Below are positions 15,924 to 23,298 of a stretch of 46,379 nt of DNA, piece by piece; position 1 is the first letter of the stretch, and each line of letters opens with the position of its first letter. The translations under genes were made by a program, and so were the position numbers. The DNA is from Lachnospiraceae bacterium. Lineage in GTDB: Bacteria > Bacillota > Clostridia > Lachnospirales > Lachnospiraceae. The DNA lies in NCBI GenBank assembly GCA_017938285.1, contig JAGBBW010000039.1, positions 1-46,379 on the forward strand, in the 5' to 3' direction. The notes under the pieces are model-generated. The model had not been told where the DNA came from. It saw only the letters and a program-made list of their open reading frames with translations, and ran no database searches.

Positions 15924-16829
15924 ATGACAAACCTTATAAACATTCCAATTCTTACCAGAAAAGTAAAAAACAATCTCCCAAAATTTATTAAAACCGGTCT
16001 TGCCGTCGTCGCCACACTGCTGCTCACAGCCATCATCACGGATAAGGTTACCAATGGTGCCTTAAATCAGGCACTGGCCGGACAGAGCATTTTCAGCAGC
16101 TCTTCGTCCTTGCTTATGGAAAAACAACTGCCGATTTACTGTGTAAAAACAGATAAGAAGCAGATTGCGCTGACGTTTGATGGAGCATGGGGCAACGAAG
16201 ATACCGCCACTCTCCTCGAAATCCTGGAACGTCAGAATGTCACCGCTACCTTTTTCTTTACTGGCGGCTGGATTTCCAGTTTCCCTGAAGATGTCAAAAC
16301 CATTCTTGCCAAAGGTCATGAGGTTGGCAACCACAGTGAAAACCATAAACAGATGTCCACCCTTTCCAAAGAACAATGTAAGGAAGAAATCCAGATTGTC
16401 CATGATAAAGTCAGGGAACTGACCGGACTGGAAATGACGGTGTTCCGCCCGCCTTTTGGTGACTATGATGATACTGTCATCCAGGCCGCAAATGAACTTG
16501 GTTACCATGTAATTCAATGGGATGTGGATTCCCTGGACTGGAAGGACTACGGTGTCGATTCCATCATACATACAGTTACGGAACACAAACATCTGGGCAA
16601 CGGTTCCATTATTCTCATGCATAATGGAGCAAAATACACGAAGGACGCATTGGAAGAAATGATTATCCGATTAAAAGAACAGGGCTATGAATTTGTGACG
16701 GTTTCCGAACTGATTTATCCTGAAAATTACAAAATGGACCATGAAGGACGACAGTATGTGGATGGACTTACCTGTCCGCCACAGGCAGAGGCGACACCTG
16801 CACCAAGTGGAACATTAAGGGAATACTAG
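15924..16829 (+). CDS. Polysaccharide deacetylase (NodB domain, PdaB-like)
   Basis: 301 residues. A signal-anchor helix lies at about residues 22-42. The NodB domain runs from about 72 to 265: motif 1 T-F-D-G-A-W-G-N-E (Asp catalytic base, PdaB-style rather than T-F-D-D-G), motif 2 H-S-E-N-H (metal His pair), motif 3 R-P-P-F-G, motif 4 D-V-D-S-L-D-W, motif 5 I-L-M-H-N-G. A Pro/Ala-rich tail follows. It is a metal-dependent de-N-acetylase acting outside the membrane on peptidoglycan or related glycans; PdaB homologues act on the spore cortex. The ribosome site (CAGGAAA, 14 bases from ATG) is poor. Confidence 0.85.
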   Translation: MTNLINIPILTRKVKNNLPKFIKTGLAVVATLLLTAIITDKVTNGALNQALAGQSIFSSSSSLLMEKQLPIYCVKTDKKQIALTFDGAWGNEDTATLLEILERQNVTATFFFTGGWISSFPEDVKTILAKGHEVGNHSENHKQMSTLSKEQCKEEIQIVHDKVRELTGLEMTVFRPPFGDYDDTVIQAANELGYHVIQWDVDSLDWKDYGVDSIIHTVTEHKHLGNGSIILMHNGAKYTKDALEEMIIRLKEQGYEFVTVSELIYPENYKMDHEGRQYVDGLTCPPQAEATPAPSGTLREY

Positions 16830-16841
16830 AGCATCTGTTAA

Positions 16842-16962
16842 TTATGGTAAAAAGTGCTGAATATTTGGTCACTCTGTAAGGCGGTGGAAGGAGACGTAGC
16901 AGTGGCTACGTTGACTGACACCAACGCAGCAGATGGCTAAGCAGGCAGTGCTTTTACCATAA
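16842..16962. repeat. 121-nt imperfect palindromic element
   Basis: The ends are perfect inverted repeats TTATGGTAAAA / TTTTACCATAA (11 bp). The exact centre is a perfect hairpin ACGTAGC-AGTG-GCTACGT (16894-16911). The intervening arms align imperfectly, with several G-U pairs if transcribed. The whole folds as one long hairpin with symmetric ends, like a miniature mobile palindrome or structured RNA. It lies between the deacetylase stop and the end of the HNH remnant. Confidence 0.55.
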
Positions 16963-16963
16963 A

Positions 16964-17330
16964 TTACAAACGGTCAGTACACTGGTACTCCATACGAAAT
17001 AATTTCGTTCGATTCTTAAAACAAGGAACCAGCACCTTCTGCTCCGTATATCTCTTATAATACCGCTTCAGTACATCCAAATAAAACTGATGACTCTTTT
17101 TTACCACACAAACTTTTATAGTCCAATGTACTTGCAGCATCATAGTCCCCATCTTCCGGATTTCTTGCTCAATAATGCTCAATTCGTACTTCACGAGGAC
17201 TATTCAACTTACACATACAGTATACACACAATCCTTTTTGTTCCATCCACATCTGTTTGCGAATATCTTCTCTTGCTTCAACAGGTAACTCCTCATAACA
17301 AGCTTCTGGAGAACTTTTTCGATATTTCAA
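16964..17330 (-). pseudogene. Decayed HNH endonuclease (TIGR02646 / PtuB-like)
   Basis: From 17330 the minus strand reads LKYRKSSPEACYEEL, then G-L-C-V-Y-C-M-C-K and R-I-E-H-Y. An in-frame stop (17169-17171) follows, then A-R-N-P-E-D-G-D-Y-D-A-A-S-T-L-D-Y. Cys pair, I-E-H-Y and N-P-x-D-G-D-Y-D order is that of the PtuB/retron-type HNH nucleases, from memory. After L-D-Y-K-S-L the frame shifts, and a C-terminal part (Y-Y-K-R-Y-T-E-Q-K to M-E-Y-Q-C-T-D-R-L) ends at 16964. The N-terminus and part of the middle are missing. It is a remnant of a defence-type nuclease. No PtuA-like ATPase is nearby. Confidence 0.6.
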
Positions 17331-17565
17331 TAAACTGTACCATCGGAAAGACAGTCTGCAAATCCTTTAAAATAGTTTGCTGCCATTCTGATGTAAATGC
17401 AGCTCAATTTCCACTTGAGTTCATCAAATCCAGCCTGATTTCTCTCTTCAATCAGGAATTGATAGACTTTTCCCCTGTTTCTGTTACAATGTACGCAAAG
17501 GGTTCCTTTCACTTCCGGAATGAATATACCCCAAACTACATTACATCCCCAAAGGAGACCACACC
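17331..17565 (+). promoter_or_regulatory. Upstream region of the repeat-bearing XRE regulator, with extended -10 promoter
   Basis: TGT-TACAAT (17482-17490) is an extended -10 about 75 bases before the regulator start, whose ribosome site is AAAGGAG. Two overlapping ORFs in this stretch (17090-17578 plus, 17327-17512 minus) show no family features and are not called. Confidence 0.4.
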
Positions 17566-18399
17566 ATGTTTAATATGAAACAGATTGGAAAAAAGATTAC
17601 AGAATTAAGAAAAATAAACAACCTGACCCAGATGGAACTGGCAGACCAGCTTGGTATCAGCTTTCAGGCAGTTTCTAACTGGGAACGGGGCAATACCATG
17701 CCGGATATTTCAAAACTGCCGGAGCTGGCGGAAATTTTCCATATTTCTGTAGATGAACTGCTGGGCAGCAAGGCTCCTCTTTTAGAGTCTGTTCTGGACG
17801 GTACGGTAGATACTTATATCGAAGAAAGCAGTGTCAGCGAACAGGAGGTTGCAGACACACTCCCTCTCCTGAAACCGGATCAGACAGAGGAACTATTAGG
17901 AAAAATTGATATCACCTCTTTTTCCTTTCTCTCCTCCCTCATTCCATTCATGGATGACGACACTCTGCGTGATGTTGCTATGGAATTAGCAGAGCAGGGC
18001 GATGATATCAGCGATTTTCTTCCCCACATGGACGAGGATGATGTCAGCCGTCTTGCCATGAAAGCTTTTGAACGAAATGACTCCATTGATGATTTTCTCC
18101 CCTTTATGAATGAGGCGGACATCGAGCATCTTGCAGATTGCCTGATTAAAAAGGGAGATTCTGTAGACGAGTGTTTTCCATTTTTAGATGAAGAAGCCGT
18201 CACCAAAATTGCTTACAAACTATTGGAGAAAAACGACTCTGTCTGTGAATGTCTCCCATTCATGGACGAGGACGCGGTTTATGAGCTTGCCATGAAAGCA
18301 GTCGAACGTGACTACTCCATTGATGATTTTCTCCCATTTATTGCAGAGGAAAACATCGCCAGGCTCGCTTTAAACATCCTCCGGAACCGAAAGAAATAA
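17566..18399 (+). CDS. XRE-type HTH regulator with six 26-residue acidic repeats
   Basis: 277 residues. An XRE HTH occupies about residues 5-65 (L-T-Q-M-E-L-A-D-Q-L-G-I-S-F-Q-A-V-S-N-W-E). From about residue 122 to the end there are six consecutive 26-residue repeats with consensus I-D-D-F-L-P-F-M-x-E-x-x-I/V-x-x-L-A-x-x-x-x-E-x-x-D-S, plus a weaker copy before them. Each looks like a helix-turn-helix hairpin, so the array may form a solenoid, strongly acidic. It is likely a DNA-binding sensor or scaffold; the ligand is unknown. It ends at a strong terminator. Confidence 0.82.
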   Translation: MFNMKQIGKKITELRKINNLTQMELADQLGISFQAVSNWERGNTMPDISKLPELAEIFHISVDELLGSKAPLLESVLDGTVDTYIEESSVSEQEVADTLPLLKPDQTEELLGKIDITSFSFLSSLIPFMDDDTLRDVAMELAEQGDDISDFLPHMDEDDVSRLAMKAFERNDSIDDFLPFMNEADIEHLADCLIKKGDSVDECFPFLDEEAVTKIAYKLLEKNDSVCECLPFMDEDAVYELAMKAVERDYSIDDFLPFIAEENIARLALNILRNRKK

Positions 18400-18410
18400 T
18401 TTGTGTCAGA

Positions 18411-18453
18411 CCCCATAAACAGCAGATTGGACACGGATTCGCTGTTTATGGGG
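18411..18453 (+). terminator. Terminator of the repeat-bearing XRE gene
   Basis: Perfect 13-bp stem CCCCATAAACAGC / GCTGTTTATGGGG with a 17-base loop, followed by a T-rich tract. Confidence 0.85.
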
Positions 18454-18510
18454 AATACTTTTTTCTTCTTTTCTGCTATGCTTCGTGATAGAATAACAAC
18501 AAAGAAAGGA

Positions 18511-18539
18511 CGGAACTGTAAGTACACGGAACAGTTCCG
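18511..18539. promoter_or_regulatory. Inverted repeat before the second XRE gene
   Basis: CGGAACTGT and ACAGTTCCG (nine-base perfect arms, 11-base spacer) end about 14 bases before the start codon. It could be an autoregulatory operator or an mRNA hairpin close to the AGGAGG site. Confidence 0.45.
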
Positions 18540-18553
18540 CAGGAGGTACTTTT

Positions 18554-19057
18554 ATGGACACTATCAAAATTGGAAACTTTTTAGCTTCTCTTAGAAAAGA
18601 ACAGAATCTGACCCAGGAAGCCCTGGGCGAAAAACTTGGCGTTACCAACAAAACCATTTCCCGCTGGGAAAATGGCAACTATCTTCCTCCCGTGGAAATG
18701 TTAAAGGAACTCAGCGATTTTTACCATATCAGCATCAATGAAATTCTCTGCGGTGAACGTCTTGCAAAAGAAGACTATCAGGAAAAAGCGGAGGAAACCA
18801 TTACCGGTATTCTCACCGGCAGTCCATTTTCCTTTAAAGAACGCAGCGACTTCTGGAAACGCAAATGGCAGAAAGACCATTTCTATGGTAATTTGCTGCT
18901 GGCAGTACTTCTCCTGGCACTGTACATCACCGGCTGGCAGTTTTCCATACTGCCGCTGATGATTGCCGTTCCGTTTGCTGCACTGTTTCTGTATATGAAA
19001 CGAAGGAATGACATGATGATTTATGTAGAGAATAATCTGTATGGTCCGGTAAAATAA
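18554..19057 (+). CDS. XRE-type HTH protein with C-terminal membrane helices
   Basis: 167 residues. XRE HTH at about residues 6-62 (L-T-Q-E-A-L-G-E-K-L-G-V-T-N-K-T-I-S-R-W-E-N-G); a linker; two hydrophobic segments at about 112-128 and 132-148; a short charged tail. This is a membrane-tethered regulator of a type common in clostridia. ATG at 18554 has AGGAGG upstream. Target unknown; probably autoregulated if the inverted repeat at 18511 is its operator. Confidence 0.8.
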   Translation: MDTIKIGNFLASLRKEQNLTQEALGEKLGVTNKTISRWENGNYLPPVEMLKELSDFYHISINEILCGERLAKEDYQEKAEETITGILTGSPFSFKERSDFWKRKWQKDHFYGNLLLAVLLLALYITGWQFSILPLMIAVPFAALFLYMKRRNDMMIYVENNLYGPVK

Positions 19058-19076
19058 ATCTTTATTGCAACACGTA

Positions 19077-19131
19077 AGGCAGTTTAACCGATTCCAGGCA
19101 CCTGGCTACTTTCGAATCAGTTAAACTGCCT
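19077..19131. terminator. Bidirectional terminator between the XRE gene and galM
   Basis: AGGCAGTTTAAC / GTTAAACTGCCT, a 12-bp perfect stem extended by GATTC/GAATC after one mismatch. It sits between convergent genes. Confidence 0.75.
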
Positions 19132-19161
19132 CACTTTTCCACTTTTATAATGCTTCAGCTT

Positions 19162-20226
19162 TTATTTATCCACGCTGAACTTGTACACTGTCATTGTGGA
19201 ATATTCCTCATAAGCCTTTACCACCGAGGACTTAAAGAACTCCTTCTCGTTGCAGGCATCCGGGAATAACTGTGTTTCAAAGCAGATACCCTCTCTCTTT
19301 GTATACACCTTGCCACCCTTACCGGTTGCCTTACCGTCAATGAAATTTCCGGCATACAGCTGCATACCCGGAAGGTCTGTGAATACTTCCATACGTCTGC
19401 CGGACTTTGGATCATAAAGACTTGCCACGTATTCCACATCCTCACCGGAATTATTCAGCACATAGTTGTGGTCATAACCACCAGCCTGCTTTAATGGTTC
19501 ATAATCTGCATCAATTCTGTCACCCACTACCTGTTCGGTACGGAAGTCCATCGGGGTGCCGTCTACCGTACGCAGTTCGCCGGTTGGAATCAGACCATCG
19601 TCCGTTGGTGTGAAGTAATCCGCATCAATAAATACCTTGTGGTCTAAAATCGTACCGGAATCATGTCCTGCCAGATTAAAGAACGTATGGTTTGTCAGAT
19701 TTACAATCGTGTCCTTATCCGAAACACCCAGATATTCAATTGCCAGTTCATTTTCCTCCGTCAAGGTATAGGTAACTGTAATATCCAGATTTCCCGGGAA
19801 TCCCTGCTCCATATCCGGACTTAAACGGGACATTTCTACAGACACTTCTCCTTCTTCTTCGAAGCACTCTGTTTCAAAGAAGAAATTATTATAGCCCTTG
19901 AAACCACCATGCAGGTTATTTGGACCATCGTTCTTATCCAAATCATACTTCACACCATTTAATGTAAAAGAAGCATTCGCAATACGGTTGCCGTTTCTTC
20001 CAATAAACGCACCGTAATATGTGCCGTTTTCATCATAACCCTTTACATCATCATAACCTAAGGATACATCTGCCATCTTACCGTCACGGTCCGGAACGAT
20101 AATATGTACGATAGTTGCACCGTAATCCGTTACGGAAACCTTCATGCCGTTGGAATTTTCCATGGTGTATAACGTGGCCTTTTCGCCATTCTTTGTTGTA
20201 CCAAAGCTTGTTTTTGTAATTTTCAT
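19162..20226 (-). CDS. galM: Aldose 1-epimerase (galactose mutarotase)
   Basis: 354 residues, normal family length. Landmarks are the N-terminal V-T-D-Y-G-A-T-I-V, F-I-G-R-N-G-N-R-I (substrate Arg), N-N-L-H-G-G-F-K-G (His), N-L-T-N-H-T-F-F-N-L-A-G-H (catalytic His), and the near-C-terminal G-I-C-F-E-T-Q (catalytic Glu). It interconverts alpha and beta anomers of galactose and glucose in the cytosol. Stands alone with its own promoter; no gal genes nearby. Confidence 0.93.
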   Translation of the reverse strand: MKITKTSFGTTKNGEKATLYTMENSNGMKVSVTDYGATIVHIIVPDRDGKMADVSLGYDDVKGYDENGTYYGAFIGRNGNRIANASFTLNGVKYDLDKNDGPNNLHGGFKGYNNFFFETECFEEEGEVSVEMSRLSPDMEQGFPGNLDITVTYTLTEENELAIEYLGVSDKDTIVNLTNHTFFNLAGHDSGTILDHKVFIDADYFTPTDDGLIPTGELRTVDGTPMDFRTEQVVGDRIDADYEPLKQAGGYDHNYVLNNSGEDVEYVASLYDPKSGRRMEVFTDLPGMQLYAGNFIDGKATGKGGKVYTKREGICFETQLFPDACNEKEFFKSSVVKAYEEYSTMTVYKFSVDK

Positions 20227-20306
20227 TGCAAACTCCTGCCTTCCCTTTTTCTTTTTTGAGCCGCTGCTATTTCTTTCGTAATCACCGCAGCAGTCTCATT
20301 TTCTAT

Positions 20307-20335
20307 ATTGTACACGATTATGATTCCATAATCAA
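20307..20335 (-). promoter_or_regulatory. galM promoter with palindrome in the spacer
   Basis: TTGATT (20330-20335), 17-bp spacer, TACAAT (20307-20312). The spacer holds ATTATG-ATTC-CATAAT (20317-20332), a perfect inverted repeat that reaches the -35 and could be an operator. Confidence 0.6.
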
Positions 20336-20386
20336 TGGACATTTTATTATTTGTAATACCTCTTTTATTCTAGGTTTAAGGAAAAA

Positions 20387-20410
20387 GGGAGTACGGTAAA
20401 CCGTACTCCC
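20387..20410 (-). terminator. Terminator of the cold shock gene
   Basis: GGGAGTACGG-TAAA-CCGTACTCCC: ten-base perfect stem with a four-base loop, followed on the minus strand by TTTTT. About 125 bases after the csp stop; the space between holds no gene. Confidence 0.8.
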
Positions 20411-20534
20411 CCTTTGTCTCTCAATTCCGTATAACAATATAACTTATTTCTTTCAAGATCCTGTAACAACACGAAATAACTCCCGTGTATCAAACTTCTC
20501 TATATAGAAAAAGGTACACTGATAACTTTCTTGA

Positions 20535-20735
20535 TTAGCACTTTGTTACGTTTGTAGCCTGAGGTCCCTTAGCACCTTCAACGATTTCGAATTCTACTTC
20601 CTGGCCTTCTTCTAAGGACTTGAAACCTTCCATGTTAAGTCCAGAGTAGTGTACGAATACATCGTTTCCTGCCTCGTCACAAATGAAGCCGAAGCCCTTC
20701 TGGTTGTTGAACCACTTTACTGTACCCTTATGCAT
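20535..20735 (-). CDS. Cold shock protein (CspA family)
   Basis: 66 residues, a single cold shock domain. RNP1 is K-G-F-G-F-I, RNP2 is V-F-V-H-Y, and it has the usual G-T-V-K-W-F-N start and a C-terminal G-P-Q-A-T-N-V. Binds single-stranded RNA/DNA as an RNA chaperone. Start with GGAGGAAATACAC upstream. Monocistronic between its own promoter and terminator; 5' leader about 65 nt. Confidence 0.95.
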   Translation of the reverse strand: MHKGTVKWFNNQKGFGFICDEAGNDVFVHYSGLNMEGFKSLEEGQEVEFEIVEGAKGPQATNVTKC

Positions 20736-20804
20736 GTGTATTTCCTCCGAAATAAATAAATTAGTGTTTTCTCATAGTATTTTTCCATGAATCACACTAT
20801 GAAT

Positions 20805-20833
20805 ATCATAACATTCTTTGGCAAAAATGTCAA
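20805..20833 (-). promoter_or_regulatory. csp promoter
   Basis: Perfect TTGACA (20828-20833), 17-bp spacer, TATGAT (20805-20810). Confidence 0.7.
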
Positions 20834-20869
20834 ATAAACTTTATAAATATTTTAGGATTTGAGAAAAAA

Positions 20870-22663
20870 TTATTCCTGTTCCTCCTGACTGGTTATATCA
20901 ATTCCCAGTTCTTCCAACTGCTTGGCATCTACCACATTTGGAGCGTCTGTCATTAAGCAGGAAGCATCCTTTACCTTCGGGAACGCAATTACATCTCGAA
21001 TGCTGTCGCACTTTGCCATCAGCATAATGAGACGGTCCAGTCCATACGCCAGTCCTGCATGAGGCGGCACACCATACTTGAACGCATTTAACAGGAAGCC
21101 GAAACGCTCGTAAGCGTCTTCTTTGCTGAAACCAAGCACACCAAACATCTTTTCCTGTACATCGCTCTGGAAAATACGCACGGAACCACCGCCGACTTCC
21201 GTACCGTTTAATACGATATCATACGCCTTGGCACGAACCTTGCCCGGGTCAGTATCCAGAAGCGGAAGGTCCTCATCCATCGGCATGGTGAATGGATGGT
21301 GCATTGCCACATAGCGTCCTTCTTCCTCATCATACTCGAGGAGTGGGAATTCGGTTACCCACAGGAAGTTATACTGTCCCTTATCCAGAATTCCAAGATT
21401 TCTTGCAATTTCCAGACGCAGGTTACCAAGCACGTCCCAAACCACTTTATTTTTATCTGCCGCAAAGAACAGTAAGTCGCCCGGCTTACCATTCATAGCT
21501 TCTACCAGAGTCTTCAACTCTTCCTCTGTCATGAACTTTGCAAAGGAGGACTTATAATTGCCTTCTTCGTCAATGGCAAGATAAGCAAGACCCTTTGCAC
21601 CATAAGTCTTTGCAAACTCAACCAGTGCATCAATCTTCTTTCTCGGCATTGCACCCTGACCCTCAGCATTAATACCACGGACAGAACCGCCATTTGCCAG
21701 CGCACCGGTAAATACGGAAAAACCACAGTCCTTTACAATGTCAGAAACATCTTTTAATTCCATACCAAAACGGGTATCCGGCTTATCGGAACCGTAACGG
21801 TCCATGGCCTCCTGCCAGGTCATTCTCTGGATTGGAAGTTTCACCTCTACACCGATTTCAGCGAACATTCTCTGTAACAGTCTTTCGTTTACGGAAATAA
21901 CATCATCCACATCCACGAAGGATAATTCCATATCGATCTGGGTGAACTCCGGCTGTCTGTCCGCACGAAGGTCCTCGTCACGGAAACACTTAACAATCTG
22001 GAAATAACGGTCATAACCGGAACACATTAACAGCTGCTTGAACAACTGTGGAGACTGTGGCAGTGCATAAAAATTGCCCGGATGAACACGGCTTGGTACC
22101 AGATAGTCTCTTGCACCTTCCGGTGTACTCTTGGTCAACATTGGAGTTTCGATTTCTAAAAAGCCTTCATCTGCAAGGAACTGTCTTGCTGCAGTAGCCA
22201 CCTTGCTTCGAAGAATTAAGTTTCTCTGTAAATCCGGACGGCGAAGGTCGAGATAACGGTACTTTAATCTTAACTCGTCCTTTGTCTTGGAATCCTCTTC
22301 AATCGGGAATGGAGGAACCTCTGCTTCCGAAAGTACACGAAGCTCCTTGGCACGGATTTCAATATCACCTGTCACCAGATTTTCATTGACTGCACCGGAA
22401 CGCTTTGTTACTTCACCAACAACTGCAATTACGAACTCACTGCGGAGCTTTTCGCCCTTGGCAAAATTTTCTGCACCACAGTCAGACTCTTCTAAAATTA
22501 CCTGTAAAATACCGGAACGGTCTCTTAAATCTACGAAAATAATACCGCCCTTGTTTCTGCTCTTCTGTACCCATCCCATCACGGTAACGGTTTCTCCAAT
22601 GTTCTTATTGGAAACCTCAGTACATCTGTGGGTTCTCTTCAAACCCTTCATGGATTCTGCCAT
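20870..22663 (-). CDS. aspS: Aspartyl-tRNA synthetase, bacterial type
   Basis: 597 residues, the long bacterial form. OB-fold anticodon domain (about 15-110; G-W-V-Q-K-S-R-N-K-G-G-I-I-F-V-D-L-R-D-R), class II motif 2 (F-R-D-E-D-L-R-A-D-R-Q-P-E-F-T-Q-I-D), the bacterial GAD insertion, and motif 3 (G-L-A-Y-G-L-D-R-L). Charges tRNA-Asp. ATG at 22663 after GAGGAAG. No T-box core was seen in the leader. No gatCAB in view, so discriminating versus non-discriminating function cannot be judged. Confidence 0.95.
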   Translation of the reverse strand: MAESMKGLKRTHRCTEVSNKNIGETVTVMGWVQKSRNKGGIIFVDLRDRSGILQVILEESDCGAENFAKGEKLRSEFVIAVVGEVTKRSGAVNENLVTGDIEIRAKELRVLSEAEVPPFPIEEDSKTKDELRLKYRYLDLRRPDLQRNLILRSKVATAARQFLADEGFLEIETPMLTKSTPEGARDYLVPSRVHPGNFYALPQSPQLFKQLLMCSGYDRYFQIVKCFRDEDLRADRQPEFTQIDMELSFVDVDDVISVNERLLQRMFAEIGVEVKLPIQRMTWQEAMDRYGSDKPDTRFGMELKDVSDIVKDCGFSVFTGALANGGSVRGINAEGQGAMPRKKIDALVEFAKTYGAKGLAYLAIDEEGNYKSSFAKFMTEEELKTLVEAMNGKPGDLLFFAADKNKVVWDVLGNLRLEIARNLGILDKGQYNFLWVTEFPLLEYDEEEGRYVAMHHPFTMPMDEDLPLLDTDPGKVRAKAYDIVLNGTEVGGGSVRIFQSDVQEKMFGVLGFSKEDAYERFGFLLNAFKYGVPPHAGLAYGLDRLIMLMAKCDSIRDVIAFPKVKDASCLMTDAPNVVDAKQLEELGIDITSQEEQE

Positions 22664-22814
22664 AAAACTTCCTCTTTCCCGGCATATCGCCGTTTCTTTC
22701 TATTCATACCATTTTCCTTTGCCACTGAAAGGAATTTTTTTCCAGACTCACAGAAATTTTCATGTGTATTATTCCATATTTTTCGTGTACTTCTGCGCAC
22801 ATTTCCATTCAGTA

Positions 22815-22865
22815 GTGAAAAAGGAACACTTTTTCACATTATAACATAACTTATTTTTTTTGCAA
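22815..22865 (-). promoter_or_regulatory. aspS promoter with a hairpin over the transcription start
   Basis: TTGCAA (22860-22865), 16-bp spacer, TATAAT (22838-22843). Directly downstream, GTGAAAAAG-GAACA-CTTTTTCAC (22815-22837) is a perfect 9-bp inverted repeat covering the expected start site: an operator or 5' mRNA hairpin. The leader is about 165 nt long. Confidence 0.55.
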
Positions 22866-23005
22866 CTAAGGATATCGTATTTTTTATAACTGAACCTTTG
22901 TGTAACTGATATTGGTCTTCAGTAATGCAGATTAGAATTTATCGGCGTATAGTGTATACGACTTGATGTTCCATTATTTTCATTTAATATGTGCATCAAT
23001 ACCAA

Positions 23006-23179
23006 TTAAAATACCATTCCATTCGAATGCTTCCCTTTTTTTGCCTCTTTTTTTATATACTTTCCCCAAGCTGTAACTGGTTCACTTTTTTTCTTTGGTT
23101 TTGCTAATCCAAATGCTGTACTGATTGGGTATGTTTTCTTTTTCGTACTTCCAATTAAACTTGTTCTTTTTTTTGCCAT
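23006..23179 (-). CDS. Small very basic protein (57 aa)
   Basis: ATG at 23179 with AAGGGAG about eight bases before. The product begins MAKKRTSLIGSTKKK and contains about 15 Lys, few acidic residues and no hydrophobic helix. The sequence W-G-K-Y-I-K-K-E-A-K-K-G-K lies near the C-terminus. It has a good upstream promoter and a palindrome, which favours a real gene. No family recognised; a nucleic-acid-binding role is possible from charge only. Confidence 0.55.
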   Translation of the reverse strand: MAKKRTSLIGSTKKKTYPISTAFGLAKPKKKSEPVTAWGKYIKKEAKKGKHSNGMVF

Positions 23180-23210
23180 AAAATAACTCCCTTGTAAAAT
23201 TGTTTTTTAG

Positions 23211-23270
23211 TTGTTAAATTATTTAACAAAGTCTCAAAACGAATGGTATCCTCATAAATTGCTTTGTCAA
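23211..23270 (-). promoter_or_regulatory. Promoter and 19-bp palindrome for the small basic protein
   Basis: Perfect TTGACA (23265-23270), 16-bp spacer, TACCAT (23243-23248). TTGTTAAAT-T-ATTTAACAA (23211-23229) is a perfect palindrome placed just after the expected start of transcription. Confidence 0.5.
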
Positions 23271-23298
23271 ATTTAACGCAACAGCCCCCCACATTTCC

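Noticed and set aside
17327-17512. Minus-strand 61-codon ORF with C-V-H-C
   Set aside because: No ribosome site and no fit to the HNH N-terminus; probably chance upstream sequence.
17090-17578. 162-codon plus-strand ORF before the XRE gene
   Set aside because: It is antisense to the HNH remnant, has no ribosome site and overlaps the XRE start; composition is non-coding.
22664-22840. T-box leader for aspS
   Set aside because: The conserved T-box core and specifier-type architecture were not found in the leader.
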